Shown: piece by piece, positions 8,614-17,843 of the stretch
Layout of the letters: every line of letters begins with the position of its first letter
Position numbering within the stretch: the first letter of the stretch is position 1
Assembly: GCA_964433205.1 (NCBI GenBank)
Contig: CAYSRA010000002.1
Coordinates: 14,352-78,351 of the forward strand
DNA length: 64,000 nucleotides
Reading direction: 5' to 3'
DNA from: Thiogranum sp964433205
GTDB lineage: Bacteria > Pseudomonadota > Gammaproteobacteria > DSM-19610
Notes under the pieces: model-generated
What the model was told of the DNA's origin: nothing
Databases searched by the model: none
Seen by the model: only the letters and a program-made list of their open reading frames with translations
Position numbers and translations under genes: made by a program

Positions 8614-9221
8614 GGTGTATCCTCCCCCCCGGCAGCGCTGGCGCGCTCGTCACGGTGCGCCGCGCGGATGCGGTCACGCTGCAGGCGCTTGCGCTGGAAC
8701 AGGTTGGCGGCGATCAGCACCAGCAGCAGCGCCACCACCGAAATCGTGATCGGCCCGACCGGCGAAGGCTGACCGATACGCAGCGGAAAGTCGACCAGGT
8801 AGGGTTCACCGTCGGCCTGAAACTCGGCACGAATGACATAATCACCATCGTCACTGAACACGAACCCCTGACGAAACACGTTGTCGTCCGGTGGCTGCAC
8901 GCCCAGCACTTCCGGTTCGGCGCCGCCAAACCATGCATCGTCGCGCACCGTAAAGGTCACATTGCCGGTAAAGGGTTCGCCCGTGTCTATATGCGTCGCG
9001 TACAGGTTGATTCGCCCCGGTTCACCCGCACGCGGAAAAGCCGGGTATACCATGTAGGTGACAAAATAATTGCCGATCTGGGTCTCCACCTGCATGCTGG
9101 GCGGCGTATTGGAGTCCTCGTTGAGGCTGTAGGCCGGGCGTCCCAGTACATGATGGGCCAGTGCCGGTGTAGCGAGAACCAGCAGACCGAAGGCATACAC
9201 AAACTGTCGAATGTTTTTCAT
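8610..9221 (-). CDS. Exported membrane-anchored FixH/YtkA-like protein
   Basis: This 203-residue protein has a signal peptide (FVYAFGLLVLATPALA) followed at once by a His-His pair at the predicted mature N-terminus. A beta-sandwich-like periplasmic domain follows, including GRINLYATHIDTGEPFTGNVTF and DGDYVIRAEFQADGEPY. One membrane helix lies at about 155-177, then a basic cytoplasmic tail. The beta domain with a terminal anchor resembles FixH and YtkA-like proteins, which accompany metal-dependent respiratory enzymes and are often linked to copper. It overlaps the NapG-like gene before it by ATGA and the NapH-like gene after it by GTGA, so it belongs to the operon. Its biochemical role here is unknown; the His-His N-terminus suggests metal binding. 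Confidence 0.6.
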   Translation of the reverse strand: MKNIRQFVYAFGLLVLATPALAHHVLGRPAYSLNEDSNTPPSMQVETQIGNYFVTYMVYPAFPRAGEPGRINLYATHIDTGEPFTGNVTFTVRDDAWFGGAEPEVLGVQPPDDNVFRQGFVFSDDGDYVIRAEFQADGEPYLVDFPLRIGQPSPVGPITISVVALLLVLIAANLFQRKRLQRDRIRAAHRDERASAAGGEDTP

Positions 9222-9826
9222 AGGCGGTGACGGACGACCGTTCCTTCCGAACGTTTAACAATGCGAATCGGCAGACTCGGGTGTGGACAGACTTCCACGC
9301 ACAAGCCGCAGCCAACGCAATCCGTTTTTACAATGGGCTGGTACTGATTCCAGTATTTGAATCCGATAGCTCGTTCTCCCAGCGGGCAGATACTGACACA
9401 GGCGCCGCAGATGCCACGATCGACCCACGGGTAACAGGCCGTGCGGTCAATCTGCGCAATACCCATGTCAATCTCGTTGCGCGGGGTTTCCGTCAGCGCC
9501 TCGGTGGGGCAGACCTCCATACATTTGTTACACAGGATACAGGCCTTTTGCTCCGGATTGATATAGGGCGTATTGACCCGGTCACCGCCCTCGCGCTGGT
9601 AAAAACGGATACAGCGCGGCGGACAGACTTCACCACACAGACCACAGCCGATGCAGGCACTGTTGAAGGCGTCGTCATCCTTCAGCGCCCCCGGCGGCCG
9701 CAAGTGTGTGCGTGGATCGGCCCGTGCCTCCGGCGCGGTGAGCCGGACAAAACCGTAAGGCAGGGTACTGGCCGCGGCGATACCGGCAGCATACATTAAC
9801 CGCTGCAACAGTGTCCGTCGCCGCAT
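9218..9826 (-). CDS. NapG-like ferredoxin with four [4Fe-4S] motifs (copy 2)
   Basis: The ATG at 9826 shares one base with the upstream stop (TGATG) and gives 202 residues. The N-terminus MRRRTLLQRLMYAAGIAAAS looks like a Tat-type or uncleaved signal anchor, although the twin Arg is not followed by the usual x-F-L. Four cysteine sets follow: CIGCGLCGEVCPPRC, CILCNKCMEVCP, CYPWVDRGICGACVSICP and CVGCGLCVEVCP. NapG is a periplasmic Fe-S protein that works with membrane NapH to pass quinol electrons to the Nap system. This is the second NapG-like gene in the operon and directly follows the first NapH-like gene. Confidence 0.82.
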   Translation of the reverse strand: MRRRTLLQRLMYAAGIAAASTLPYGFVRLTAPEARADPRTHLRPPGALKDDDAFNSACIGCGLCGEVCPPRCIRFYQREGGDRVNTPYINPEQKACILCNKCMEVCPTEALTETPRNEIDMGIAQIDRTACYPWVDRGICGACVSICPLGERAIGFKYWNQYQPIVKTDCVGCGLCVEVCPHPSLPIRIVKRSEGTVVRHRL

Positions 9827-10836
9827 CACGCAGCATCCTCCGCGCGCGCCTCTTTCTGTTGCTGATGCCGGTAACGCTTTCCGAGGTGTCCCGGTCCCTG
9901 GTAACCCACGTCCTTCAACTTGATCTCGAATGTCAGGGCATCGGTCGGACACACTGCAATGCAGGCCGTACAGTTGTTACATTCCTGCCCGAAACCGTCG
10001 CGCAACGGATCAAGCCCGAACTCGCAAATGGCATTGCACTTGGCGCAGTCATTGCAGTTTTCCACCACCCGCTGAATACGCAGCAGGCGGTAGCGACCCA
10101 GCAGGGAATACAACGCCCCGCCCGGACACAGGTAACGACAAAAACCCCGCTGCGCAACCATCAGATCAAACAGCAGCGTCGCCGCAAAGAACACCGCCCC
10201 GGCTCCGAAACCACCGAGCGCAATGGCGTAATAGATTTCCCTTCCGAGCACCGCTGGCGGATATATCGCTGCCACGATGACCGAACCGGTCATCATCGAC
10301 AGCACCACCCCCGCGGCCAGCACCAGGTACTTGAAGCGCTTGTCCAGCTTGCGGTGCCCGGTATGCAGCCCGATCCGCCGCAGCAAAATGGCGAAGTTGC
10401 TGTTCAGTTCATAAAGGAAGCTGGCCGGGCAGATCCAGCCGCAGTAAAAACGTCCGAACAACAGGGTAAGCACCACGGGAATCAGCGCGGTGAGCAGAAA
10501 TGGCGTGTACAGCGTCCAGCCCGCCGCCATCTGGCCGAGCGCCGCCAGTGGATCACTGAGTTTCAGGCCAAACAGGTTACCCGACCAGGTATTACCCTTG
10601 ATCGCGTCCAGGTCTTCGGCGGGATCGCTGACGAACGGCGCCGTCAGCGCTTCCATTGTGTCATACAGTTCCTTTTCCTGCGGCGCCAGCAGGTCGTAGG
10701 CATGCGCCGCTACATAAGTCTGGTACAGGTGCAGAAACGGCAACAGCACCAGCATGGAGAATACGGTCGCCAGCGTCAGCCAGCGCAGTTTGTTGAGGTG
10801 CCGCCAGAGAAAAAATGGTGTCCGCTTCGCGTGCAT
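9826..10836 (-). CDS. NapH-like membrane Fe-S quinol-oxidising protein
   Basis: This 336-residue protein has about four to five membrane helices. Motifs are CGWICP at residues 132-137, CRYLCPGG at 233-240, and two ferredoxin sites, CNDCAKCNAIC (261-271) and CNNCTACIAVCP (286-297). This is the NapH architecture; NapH oxidises quinol and hands electrons to NapG. A longer loop between helix 1 and the first CxxxCP (about residues 40-110) is larger than in typical NapH. The gene sits three bases after the first NapG-like gene and overlaps the second by one base, so the order is G-H-G. Confidence 0.85.
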   Translation of the reverse strand: MHAKRTPFFLWRHLNKLRWLTLATVFSMLVLLPFLHLYQTYVAAHAYDLLAPQEKELYDTMEALTAPFVSDPAEDLDAIKGNTWSGNLFGLKLSDPLAALGQMAAGWTLYTPFLLTALIPVVLTLLFGRFYCGWICPASFLYELNSNFAILLRRIGLHTGHRKLDKRFKYLVLAAGVVLSMMTGSVIVAAIYPPAVLGREIYYAIALGGFGAGAVFFAATLLFDLMVAQRGFCRYLCPGGALYSLLGRYRLLRIQRVVENCNDCAKCNAICEFGLDPLRDGFGQECNNCTACIAVCPTDALTFEIKLKDVGYQGPGHLGKRYRHQQQKEARAEDAA

Positions 10837-10839
10837 GGC

Positions 10840-11412
10840 TTACCCGTAGTTGGGGACGATACGAATGGCTTGTGGCATCTGGATACAGGAACGTTCACAC
10901 AAACCGCAACCTACACATTTGTCGGTGACATGCGGCTGTTCCAGCAGCCCGACGGTAATAGCGACGTCCTGTAACGGGCAGGCGCGGTAACAGACCCCGC
11001 AGGTCTTGCCCTGATAGGACAGGCACAGGCGCTTGTCAACCACGGCATGCCCCATACGCACGCCCTCAAGAATGGGCTCCAGCTCGCGGACAATCGGCTG
11101 GATAGCGCCACTGGGACACACATCGCCACACTTCATGCACAGGATACAGCCTTTTTCGCGCGGAATAATGTACGGCGTGTCCAGGGAGGACAGCCCGTTC
11201 CCCACACCGAAATAACTGATACAGCGGTTGGGGCAGACTTCACCGCACTGGCCGCAGCGAATACAGCGGCTGAGAAACTCGTCCTCGGCCACCGCGCCCG
11301 GCGGACGCAGATAACGCAGTGACGAACGCCTTGGCAACACAGCGTTTGCAGCCGGCGCAGCAACCGTGCCGGCTGCTATACCTATCGACTTGATAAAGGT
11401 TCTGCGTTGCAT
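10840..11412 (-). CDS. NapG-like ferredoxin with four [4Fe-4S] motifs (copy 1)
   Basis: The ATG at 11412 gives 190 residues starting MQRRTFIKSIGIAAGT, a good twin-arginine export signal (RRTFIK). A longer upstream reading frame would put this signal internally, so it is rejected. Cysteine sets are CIRCGQCGEVCPNRC, CILCMKCGDVCP, CLSYQGKTCGVCYRACP and CVGCGLCERSC. The protein is probably folded with its clusters in the cytoplasm and exported by Tat to the outer face of the membrane, as known for NapG. It lies 68 bases after the NapA-like gene and directly before a NapH-like gene, the usual napAGH order. Confidence 0.87.
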   Translation of the reverse strand: MQRRTFIKSIGIAAGTVAAPAANAVLPRRSSLRYLRPPGAVAEDEFLSRCIRCGQCGEVCPNRCISYFGVGNGLSSLDTPYIIPREKGCILCMKCGDVCPSGAIQPIVRELEPILEGVRMGHAVVDKRLCLSYQGKTCGVCYRACPLQDVAITVGLLEQPHVTDKCVGCGLCERSCIQMPQAIRIVPNYG

Positions 11413-11480
11413 CCGATATTGGCTTCCGGTCCCGGGAACCGGCGGGTAAGGCCGGTTCCCGAACCATCGCCTCCCACTGA

Positions 11481-14180
11481 CTAGATCTTCTCGATACGCG
11501 CCGCGGACTTCTTGAAGTCCACCTGCCCGGACACCGGATCCCACACGCGGCTGGTGACACGGTTGGCCAGCCACTTGTTCTTCTCCGGCACCGCGCTGTC
11601 CGCGACCGACAGGTTCCAGGGCCCGAACATGTAACCCCGCGGTACGTTGTTACGCGCCGGCTTCACCAGGCTGTTGGTACCGACCTGGGCACGGGCTTCC
11701 AGCTGGCCGCGACGTGTCACTACGCGCACCTTGTCGCCGTCCTTGATACCGAGGTCTTTCGCATCGTCGGGGTGCATCTCGATATACATTTCCGGCACCA
11801 GTCGCCGCGTGGTCGGACTGCGATTGGACTTGGCGGTATGGAAGTGCTCGTACACCACGCCCAGGCCAAACCAGTACGGGTACTTGTCCTTCGGCACCTC
11901 CTTCCAGTGCCGGCCACGGTACTTCTCATCCGGCAGGTCGGGGGTGAGGCCCTTGTCGCGGGCTTCCTTGATCAGGTCCATATGATCAATCGTATAATGA
12001 TCTTTCTTCTGACCGAATTCCATCAGTTTGCGGGTCACTTCCTCGCGGTCACTGTAGTCCTGATTGCACAGTTTCATGTGCACCTTGCCGTCCTTGGTGC
12101 GGAAATAACCGTAGGGTCGGTTTTCCCACTGCCCTTCCTGCATCATGTAACGCCGTTTGGAACCACCATTCTTGGCGATCTCGTAGGTCGGCGCCGGCCA
12201 CTGGATACCACGCAGTTCCTTGAGCTGCTCGTAGGGCGAGATACCGTCGAGCTTTTCGCGTTCCAGGATACCGGTCAGATCGGTGTCGGTACCGGCCGAG
12301 GCGCGGCATACGTCACGGAACACTTCCTCGGTATCGATAAAGCCGTTCTTGTCGGTTTTCCAGGGAAATATCTTGTCGCCATCCATGCCCAACAGCCTGG
12401 CAATCTCCCTTCCCTTATGCACCACAAGATCGAGGTCGGGCAAACAGCCCTTGGGCGGCATGGCCGCCTGTTCGCAGATGTTGATGCGGCGCTCGGAACT
12501 GATGTACACACCGTTGACCTCGCCCCAGGTCGCGGCCGGGAAGATAACATCGGCGTACAGGTTGTTGGGTGCATGACGGTAAATCTCCTGCACCACGTTG
12601 AAAGTCTTGCTCAACGCAGGTCGAACCAGGTTCTCCTGATCCGGCAGGTCGATGTGCGTGGCGTAGACCAGGAACATGGCTTTCACGTCACCTTTCAAGG
12701 CGCGTTCCATCATACCCACGGCCATACCCGGGTTTTTCGAGTTAAGCGCGTTCTTGAGATTCGCCTCCGGCACATTCCAGTGCTTCGCCATCTTCAGGCG
12801 ATGTTTCTCATTGCTGAGCGGTTCGTTGAACGGCAGACGCCCTGTCAGGCCGCCAGTGAAACGTTCACCCATGGCATTGGGCTGGCCGGTCATGGAGAAC
12901 GGACCGCAGCCCGGTTTTGCCAGATTACCGGTCAACGTCAGCAGATTCACAATAGAAATAACATTGTGCTGGCCATGGATATGCTGGTTGTAACCGATCC
13001 CCCACATGATGATGACACCACCGTAGCCCTTGCCGCTGTGTTTGCCCTTGCTGCGCGCGAGGCGCTTGCGGGTGGCATCAGCGAACATGCCGGCGACGCG
13101 ACGGATCAACGCCGGGTTGACGTCGTGGTTGACTCCACCCATGCGATCCTGCACCTGCTCCGGGCTGTAATTTTTCTTGACACCGTCTATATAGGCTTCC
13201 CAGCCCTTGACGTGCGCCTTGAGAAAATCCCAGTCGATCACATCCGGATGCTCCTTGAGCAACACATGAGCAATGGAGTTCAGGAAACTGATATCGCCGT
13301 TGAGGATGGGCACATGCACGGAGTTCTTCGGGTTGATGTCTTCATAGCCCATCACCGTACCGGTGCGCCGCGGATCAACAACAACAGTGGGGATATCCGC
13401 CTTCTTCTTGTAGTCCGCTGCTCGCCAGAAGATGATCGGATGCGACTCACGGGCATTGTGCCCGAAGTGCATGATCATGTCGCACATCTCGATATCATCG
13501 TAGGCCAGCGGCGGCGTGTCGGAACCCAGCGTGGCGAAGTAACCGGTTACCGCCGAGGTCATGCACATACGGGCATTGGCCTCGATGGTGTTGGAACCCA
13601 GCACACCCTTCATGAACAGGTTTTCCAGGTACTGGCCTTCCATGGTGAGCTGGCCGGAGCCATATAGTCCGATAGAATTGCCGCTGTACTTCTTTGCCAG
13701 GTGTGCGATCTTGTGCGCCACCATCTTGGAGGCGTCCTCGTACGGCACACGGACAAAGTGTTCTTCCTCGAATGACCCCTTGGTCTTCGTCACGTATTCA
13801 AGGTCACCGTGCCCGGGTTTTTGCCACTCGGCCCAGACATCCTTACGGACATAGGGGTCGCCTTCCATACGATCGACATAGATCGGTTCGGCGGCGGTCA
13901 GGCCCTTGATGCATTGCAGGCCATAGTTGGTCGGGTGGTCCTTGTCTGGACGCATGGAGACGATCTTGCCATTTTCCACCTGGATGACGGTGCCACAACC
14001 CACGCCGCAATACGGACATTGTGCCAGCGCCGTAGTGCGCGTTGCGGTATCTCCCGCCGCGGCCGGCGCGGCCTCGAGTTCCGGGTTAACGCCGACGAAC
14101 AAGCCCGAGCCGGCTGCCGAACCGGTAATGAAGGTGCTTCCCTTGAGGAAGTTTCTTCGCGTAATTTTAAAACGTTTCAT
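11481..14180 (-). CDS. NapA-like periplasmic molybdopterin oxidoreductase
   Basis: This 899-residue protein carries the Tat signal ITRRNFLKG. A [4Fe-4S] site has Cys 55, 58, 62 and 90 (CPYCGVGC, then C-I-K-G with the conserved Lys). The probable Mo ligand is Cys206 in ANARMCMTSAVTGY. Downstream parts typical of bis-MGD enzymes include LTGNLAKPGCGPFSMTGQPN, FPAATWGEVNG and a C-terminal beta barrel near KVRVVTRRGQLEARAQVG. The set matches the Nap/Nas nitrate reductase branch, which reduces nitrate to nitrite. It is about 70 residues longer than enterobacterial NapA, the iron-sulfur motif CPYCGVGC is Nas-like, and napD and napB are missing, so a substrate other than nitrate is possible. It is the catalytic centre of the operon. 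Confidence 0.82.
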   Translation of the reverse strand: MKRFKITRRNFLKGSTFITGSAAGSGLFVGVNPELEAAPAAAGDTATRTTALAQCPYCGVGCGTVIQVENGKIVSMRPDKDHPTNYGLQCIKGLTAAEPIYVDRMEGDPYVRKDVWAEWQKPGHGDLEYVTKTKGSFEEEHFVRVPYEDASKMVAHKIAHLAKKYSGNSIGLYGSGQLTMEGQYLENLFMKGVLGSNTIEANARMCMTSAVTGYFATLGSDTPPLAYDDIEMCDMIMHFGHNARESHPIIFWRAADYKKKADIPTVVVDPRRTGTVMGYEDINPKNSVHVPILNGDISFLNSIAHVLLKEHPDVIDWDFLKAHVKGWEAYIDGVKKNYSPEQVQDRMGGVNHDVNPALIRRVAGMFADATRKRLARSKGKHSGKGYGGVIIMWGIGYNQHIHGQHNVISIVNLLTLTGNLAKPGCGPFSMTGQPNAMGERFTGGLTGRLPFNEPLSNEKHRLKMAKHWNVPEANLKNALNSKNPGMAVGMMERALKGDVKAMFLVYATHIDLPDQENLVRPALSKTFNVVQEIYRHAPNNLYADVIFPAATWGEVNGVYISSERRINICEQAAMPPKGCLPDLDLVVHKGREIARLLGMDGDKIFPWKTDKNGFIDTEEVFRDVCRASAGTDTDLTGILEREKLDGISPYEQLKELRGIQWPAPTYEIAKNGGSKRRYMMQEGQWENRPYGYFRTKDGKVHMKLCNQDYSDREEVTRKLMEFGQKKDHYTIDHMDLIKEARDKGLTPDLPDEKYRGRHWKEVPKDKYPYWFGLGVVYEHFHTAKSNRSPTTRRLVPEMYIEMHPDDAKDLGIKDGDKVRVVTRRGQLEARAQVGTNSLVKPARNNVPRGYMFGPWNLSVADSAVPEKNKWLANRVTSRVWDPVSGQVDFKKSAARIEKI

Positions 14181-14195
14181 GCTGTTGTCTCCTTA

Positions 14196-14852
14196 CTATT
14201 TCGACAGGCTGCGCAGGTAGACGATAATGTCGTCAATTTCCTGGTCAGAAAGATTTGCCAGGCCGTCAGGACCCTGGAACCCCCGCATACGAGTATTCGA
14301 ACGACCCTCTTTGATGGTGGTACGAATAAACCCGTCGGATACCTTGTGCAGAAAACCGGGTTTGCCGATCGCGGTACCGGTACCGCCTGCCGCGTAACCG
14401 TCGCCGGCCATGCCGTGACAGGTCGAGCAGATGTAATCGTACCACTGCTCGCCGAGCCGGGGATCACCGTGGGCGTCCGGCTGGGCGTCCACTTCGGCCG
14501 CCCGATTGGGCAGTTTTTCATGGGAGCGTAGATACGCGACGATAGCCTTGATCGACTCGCGCCCGAGATGCGAGAACGGCGGCATGCCTGTCCCCACCCG
14601 GCCATCACGGATGGTGCTCATCAAAAACTTGTCGGAAGCAATACTGAGAAACTCGGGATTGGCCAGCGACGGCGCAAAACCCGGCTTACCAATAGCGTCT
14701 GGCTGGTGGCAAACCGCACAGTTCTGGTTGTAGAGCTTCTCGCCTTTGGCGACCAGCGCAGCATCAGGCGCGGCAACTGCCTGCCCGGTACTGAAGATAG
14801 CCGCAAGCATGCCGCCCAGCAGCTGCGCAGCGGCCTTGTTGTGTTTCAGCAT
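14196..14852 (-). CDS. Dihaem class I cytochrome c
   Basis: From the ATG at 14852 the protein has 218 residues with a signal peptide ending near GQAVAA. There are two cytochrome c domains: CAVCH at 45-49 with a likely Met90 ligand (GTGMPPF), and CSTCH at 142-146 with a later Met in the R-M-R-G-F segment. The tandem domains probably shuttle electrons in the periplasm. It lies between the multihaem NapC-like gene and the NapA-like gene, where NapB would be expected in a standard nap operon. NapB is a different dihaem fold, so this looks like a functional replacement, though that is inference. A start at 14873 would give a weaker signal peptide. Confidence 0.85.
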   Translation of the reverse strand: MLKHNKAAAQLLGGMLAAIFSTGQAVAAPDAALVAKGEKLYNQNCAVCHQPDAIGKPGFAPSLANPEFLSIASDKFLMSTIRDGRVGTGMPPFSHLGRESIKAIVAYLRSHEKLPNRAAEVDAQPDAHGDPRLGEQWYDYICSTCHGMAGDGYAAGGTGTAIGKPGFLHKVSDGFIRTTIKEGRSNTRMRGFQGPDGLANLSDQEIDDIIVYLRSLSK

Positions 14853-14918
14853 TGTTGACCTCCCATGGTGCACCTCTCATTACAATAAAATATTCGAAAA
14901 TCTCCGGCTATCGCCGCG

Positions 14919-15575
14919 TCAGTCATCCCAGTCATCGTCCGGCGGCTTTTGCATATCAGCATGACACTGGTAACAGGGGACTTTTTCCTTCTCGAAGCGG
15001 GCATGTTCTTCTTCCAGGAATTCCTCGGGAAGGTGGTGTGCAATCCCCCTGTGGCAATCAATACAGGTTTTTCCTTCCATGTTGGCGCGCCAGTGGCGGT
15101 CGTCCTCTACCCGCGTGCCGCGCGGCAGCTTCATCGCCTCGAAGTCGTGGCAGTTGCGGCACTCACGGGAATCGGTACGCTTCATGCTGCGCCATACGTG
15201 TTGTGCGAGTTCGTAACGCTTGGAAAGGAATTTCTCCCGGGTGTCAATTGAGCCCATCATCCAGTGATACAACTCATTTGTCGCCGCAATCTTGCGCACA
15301 ACCTTGTGCACCCAGTCGCGTGGTACATGGCAGTCGGGGCAGGTCGCACGAACGCCGGTGCGATTCCTGTAGTGAATAGTCTCCCGGTACTCCTTGTAGA
15401 CATTGTCGCGCATCTCATGGCAGGAAATACAGAACGCTTCGGTATTGGTCACTTCGAGCGCGGTATTGAAGCCGCCCCACAACAGCACGCCGACAAGAAC
15501 ACTCGCCAGTATGACGGCGACCGGCGCAGCTGCAGCAAATTGTGACAGCCGTTTCTCCCATGCACGCTTACCCAT
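14919..15575 (-). CDS. NapC/NirT-family cytochrome c with five haem motifs
   Basis: This 218-residue protein has one N-terminal membrane anchor (residues 17-36) and five CxxCH motifs: CISCH 49-53, CPDCH 79-83, CRNCH 139-143, CIDCH 171-175 and CYQCH 201-205. The first four match the tetrahaem NapC/NrfH/NirT core that oxidises quinol on the periplasmic side. The fifth lies in a short C-terminal extension ending in an acidic DDDWDD tail. TorC-type proteins also have five haems but carry a much larger C-terminal domain. As first gene of the operon it probably feeds quinol electrons to the dihaem cytochrome. An FNR box lies 104-117 bases upstream of its start. Confidence 0.87.
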   Translation of the reverse strand: MGKRAWEKRLSQFAAAAPVAVILASVLVGVLLWGGFNTALEVTNTEAFCISCHEMRDNVYKEYRETIHYRNRTGVRATCPDCHVPRDWVHKVVRKIAATNELYHWMMGSIDTREKFLSKRYELAQHVWRSMKRTDSRECRNCHDFEAMKLPRGTRVEDDRHWRANMEGKTCIDCHRGIAHHLPEEFLEEEHARFEKEKVPCYQCHADMQKPPDDDWDD

Positions 15576-15650
15576 ATATCGAGGTGTATTCTCTGTTCTG
15601 CTGGCCTCTGGCTGTCAAGCTGACAGCACACTTTTTGCCAGGGCGTAGCC

Positions 15651-15692
15651 ATTATGGAGTGCCGACACGCGCGTCTTTTTGACCTGGATCAA
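15651..15692 (-). promoter_or_regulatory. Predicted class II FNR/Anr promoter of the Nap-like operon
   Basis: On the minus strand, TTGAT-CCAG-GTCAA (15692-15679) matches the FNR consensus TTGAT-N4-ATCAA with one mismatch. A -10 hexamer CATAAT occupies 15656-15651. If the box is centred at -41.5, the start site falls at 15644 and CATAAT lies exactly at -12 to -7, the geometry of FNR-activated class II promoters. The predicted leader (15643-15576) begins just upstream of a 7-bp perfect hairpin, GCTGTCA/TGACAGC, at 15611-15627. This indicates induction of the operon at low oxygen. Confidence 0.7.
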
Positions 15693-15790
15693 CCAATGCG
15701 GCAAATTGACACATGCTGACCATGTGGTCAAACGCGGGACGCCGGAAAACGCATCGTCAGAAGTGTAGCAATGCATCGAAAAAAATGAAG

Positions 15791-17698
<1,908 letters not shown>

Positions 17699-17843
17699 AG
17701 GCCGATTGTAACCCGGGGGAGCGTGTGAAAGTCACATGACAAACCTGCTCTCTGCCGGTAGGGAATCCACCGGACGGGCGATATATTCGTAAAACGCGGG
17801 GCCACCGCAAGCACAGGGAAGGCAGGACGCAGCCGTTACACAC

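Noticed and set aside
11772..13667. A 631-codon plus-strand frame across the NapA-like gene
   Set aside because: Antisense shadow; the minus strand carries all family motifs.
17798..17834. Leader stretch GCACAGGGAAGGCAGGACGC resembling parts of a cyclic-di-GMP-I riboswitch
   Set aside because: The hairpin between the two conserved parts and the downstream GGTAGCGGGG block are missing. A covariance search with the GEMM-I model would settle it.
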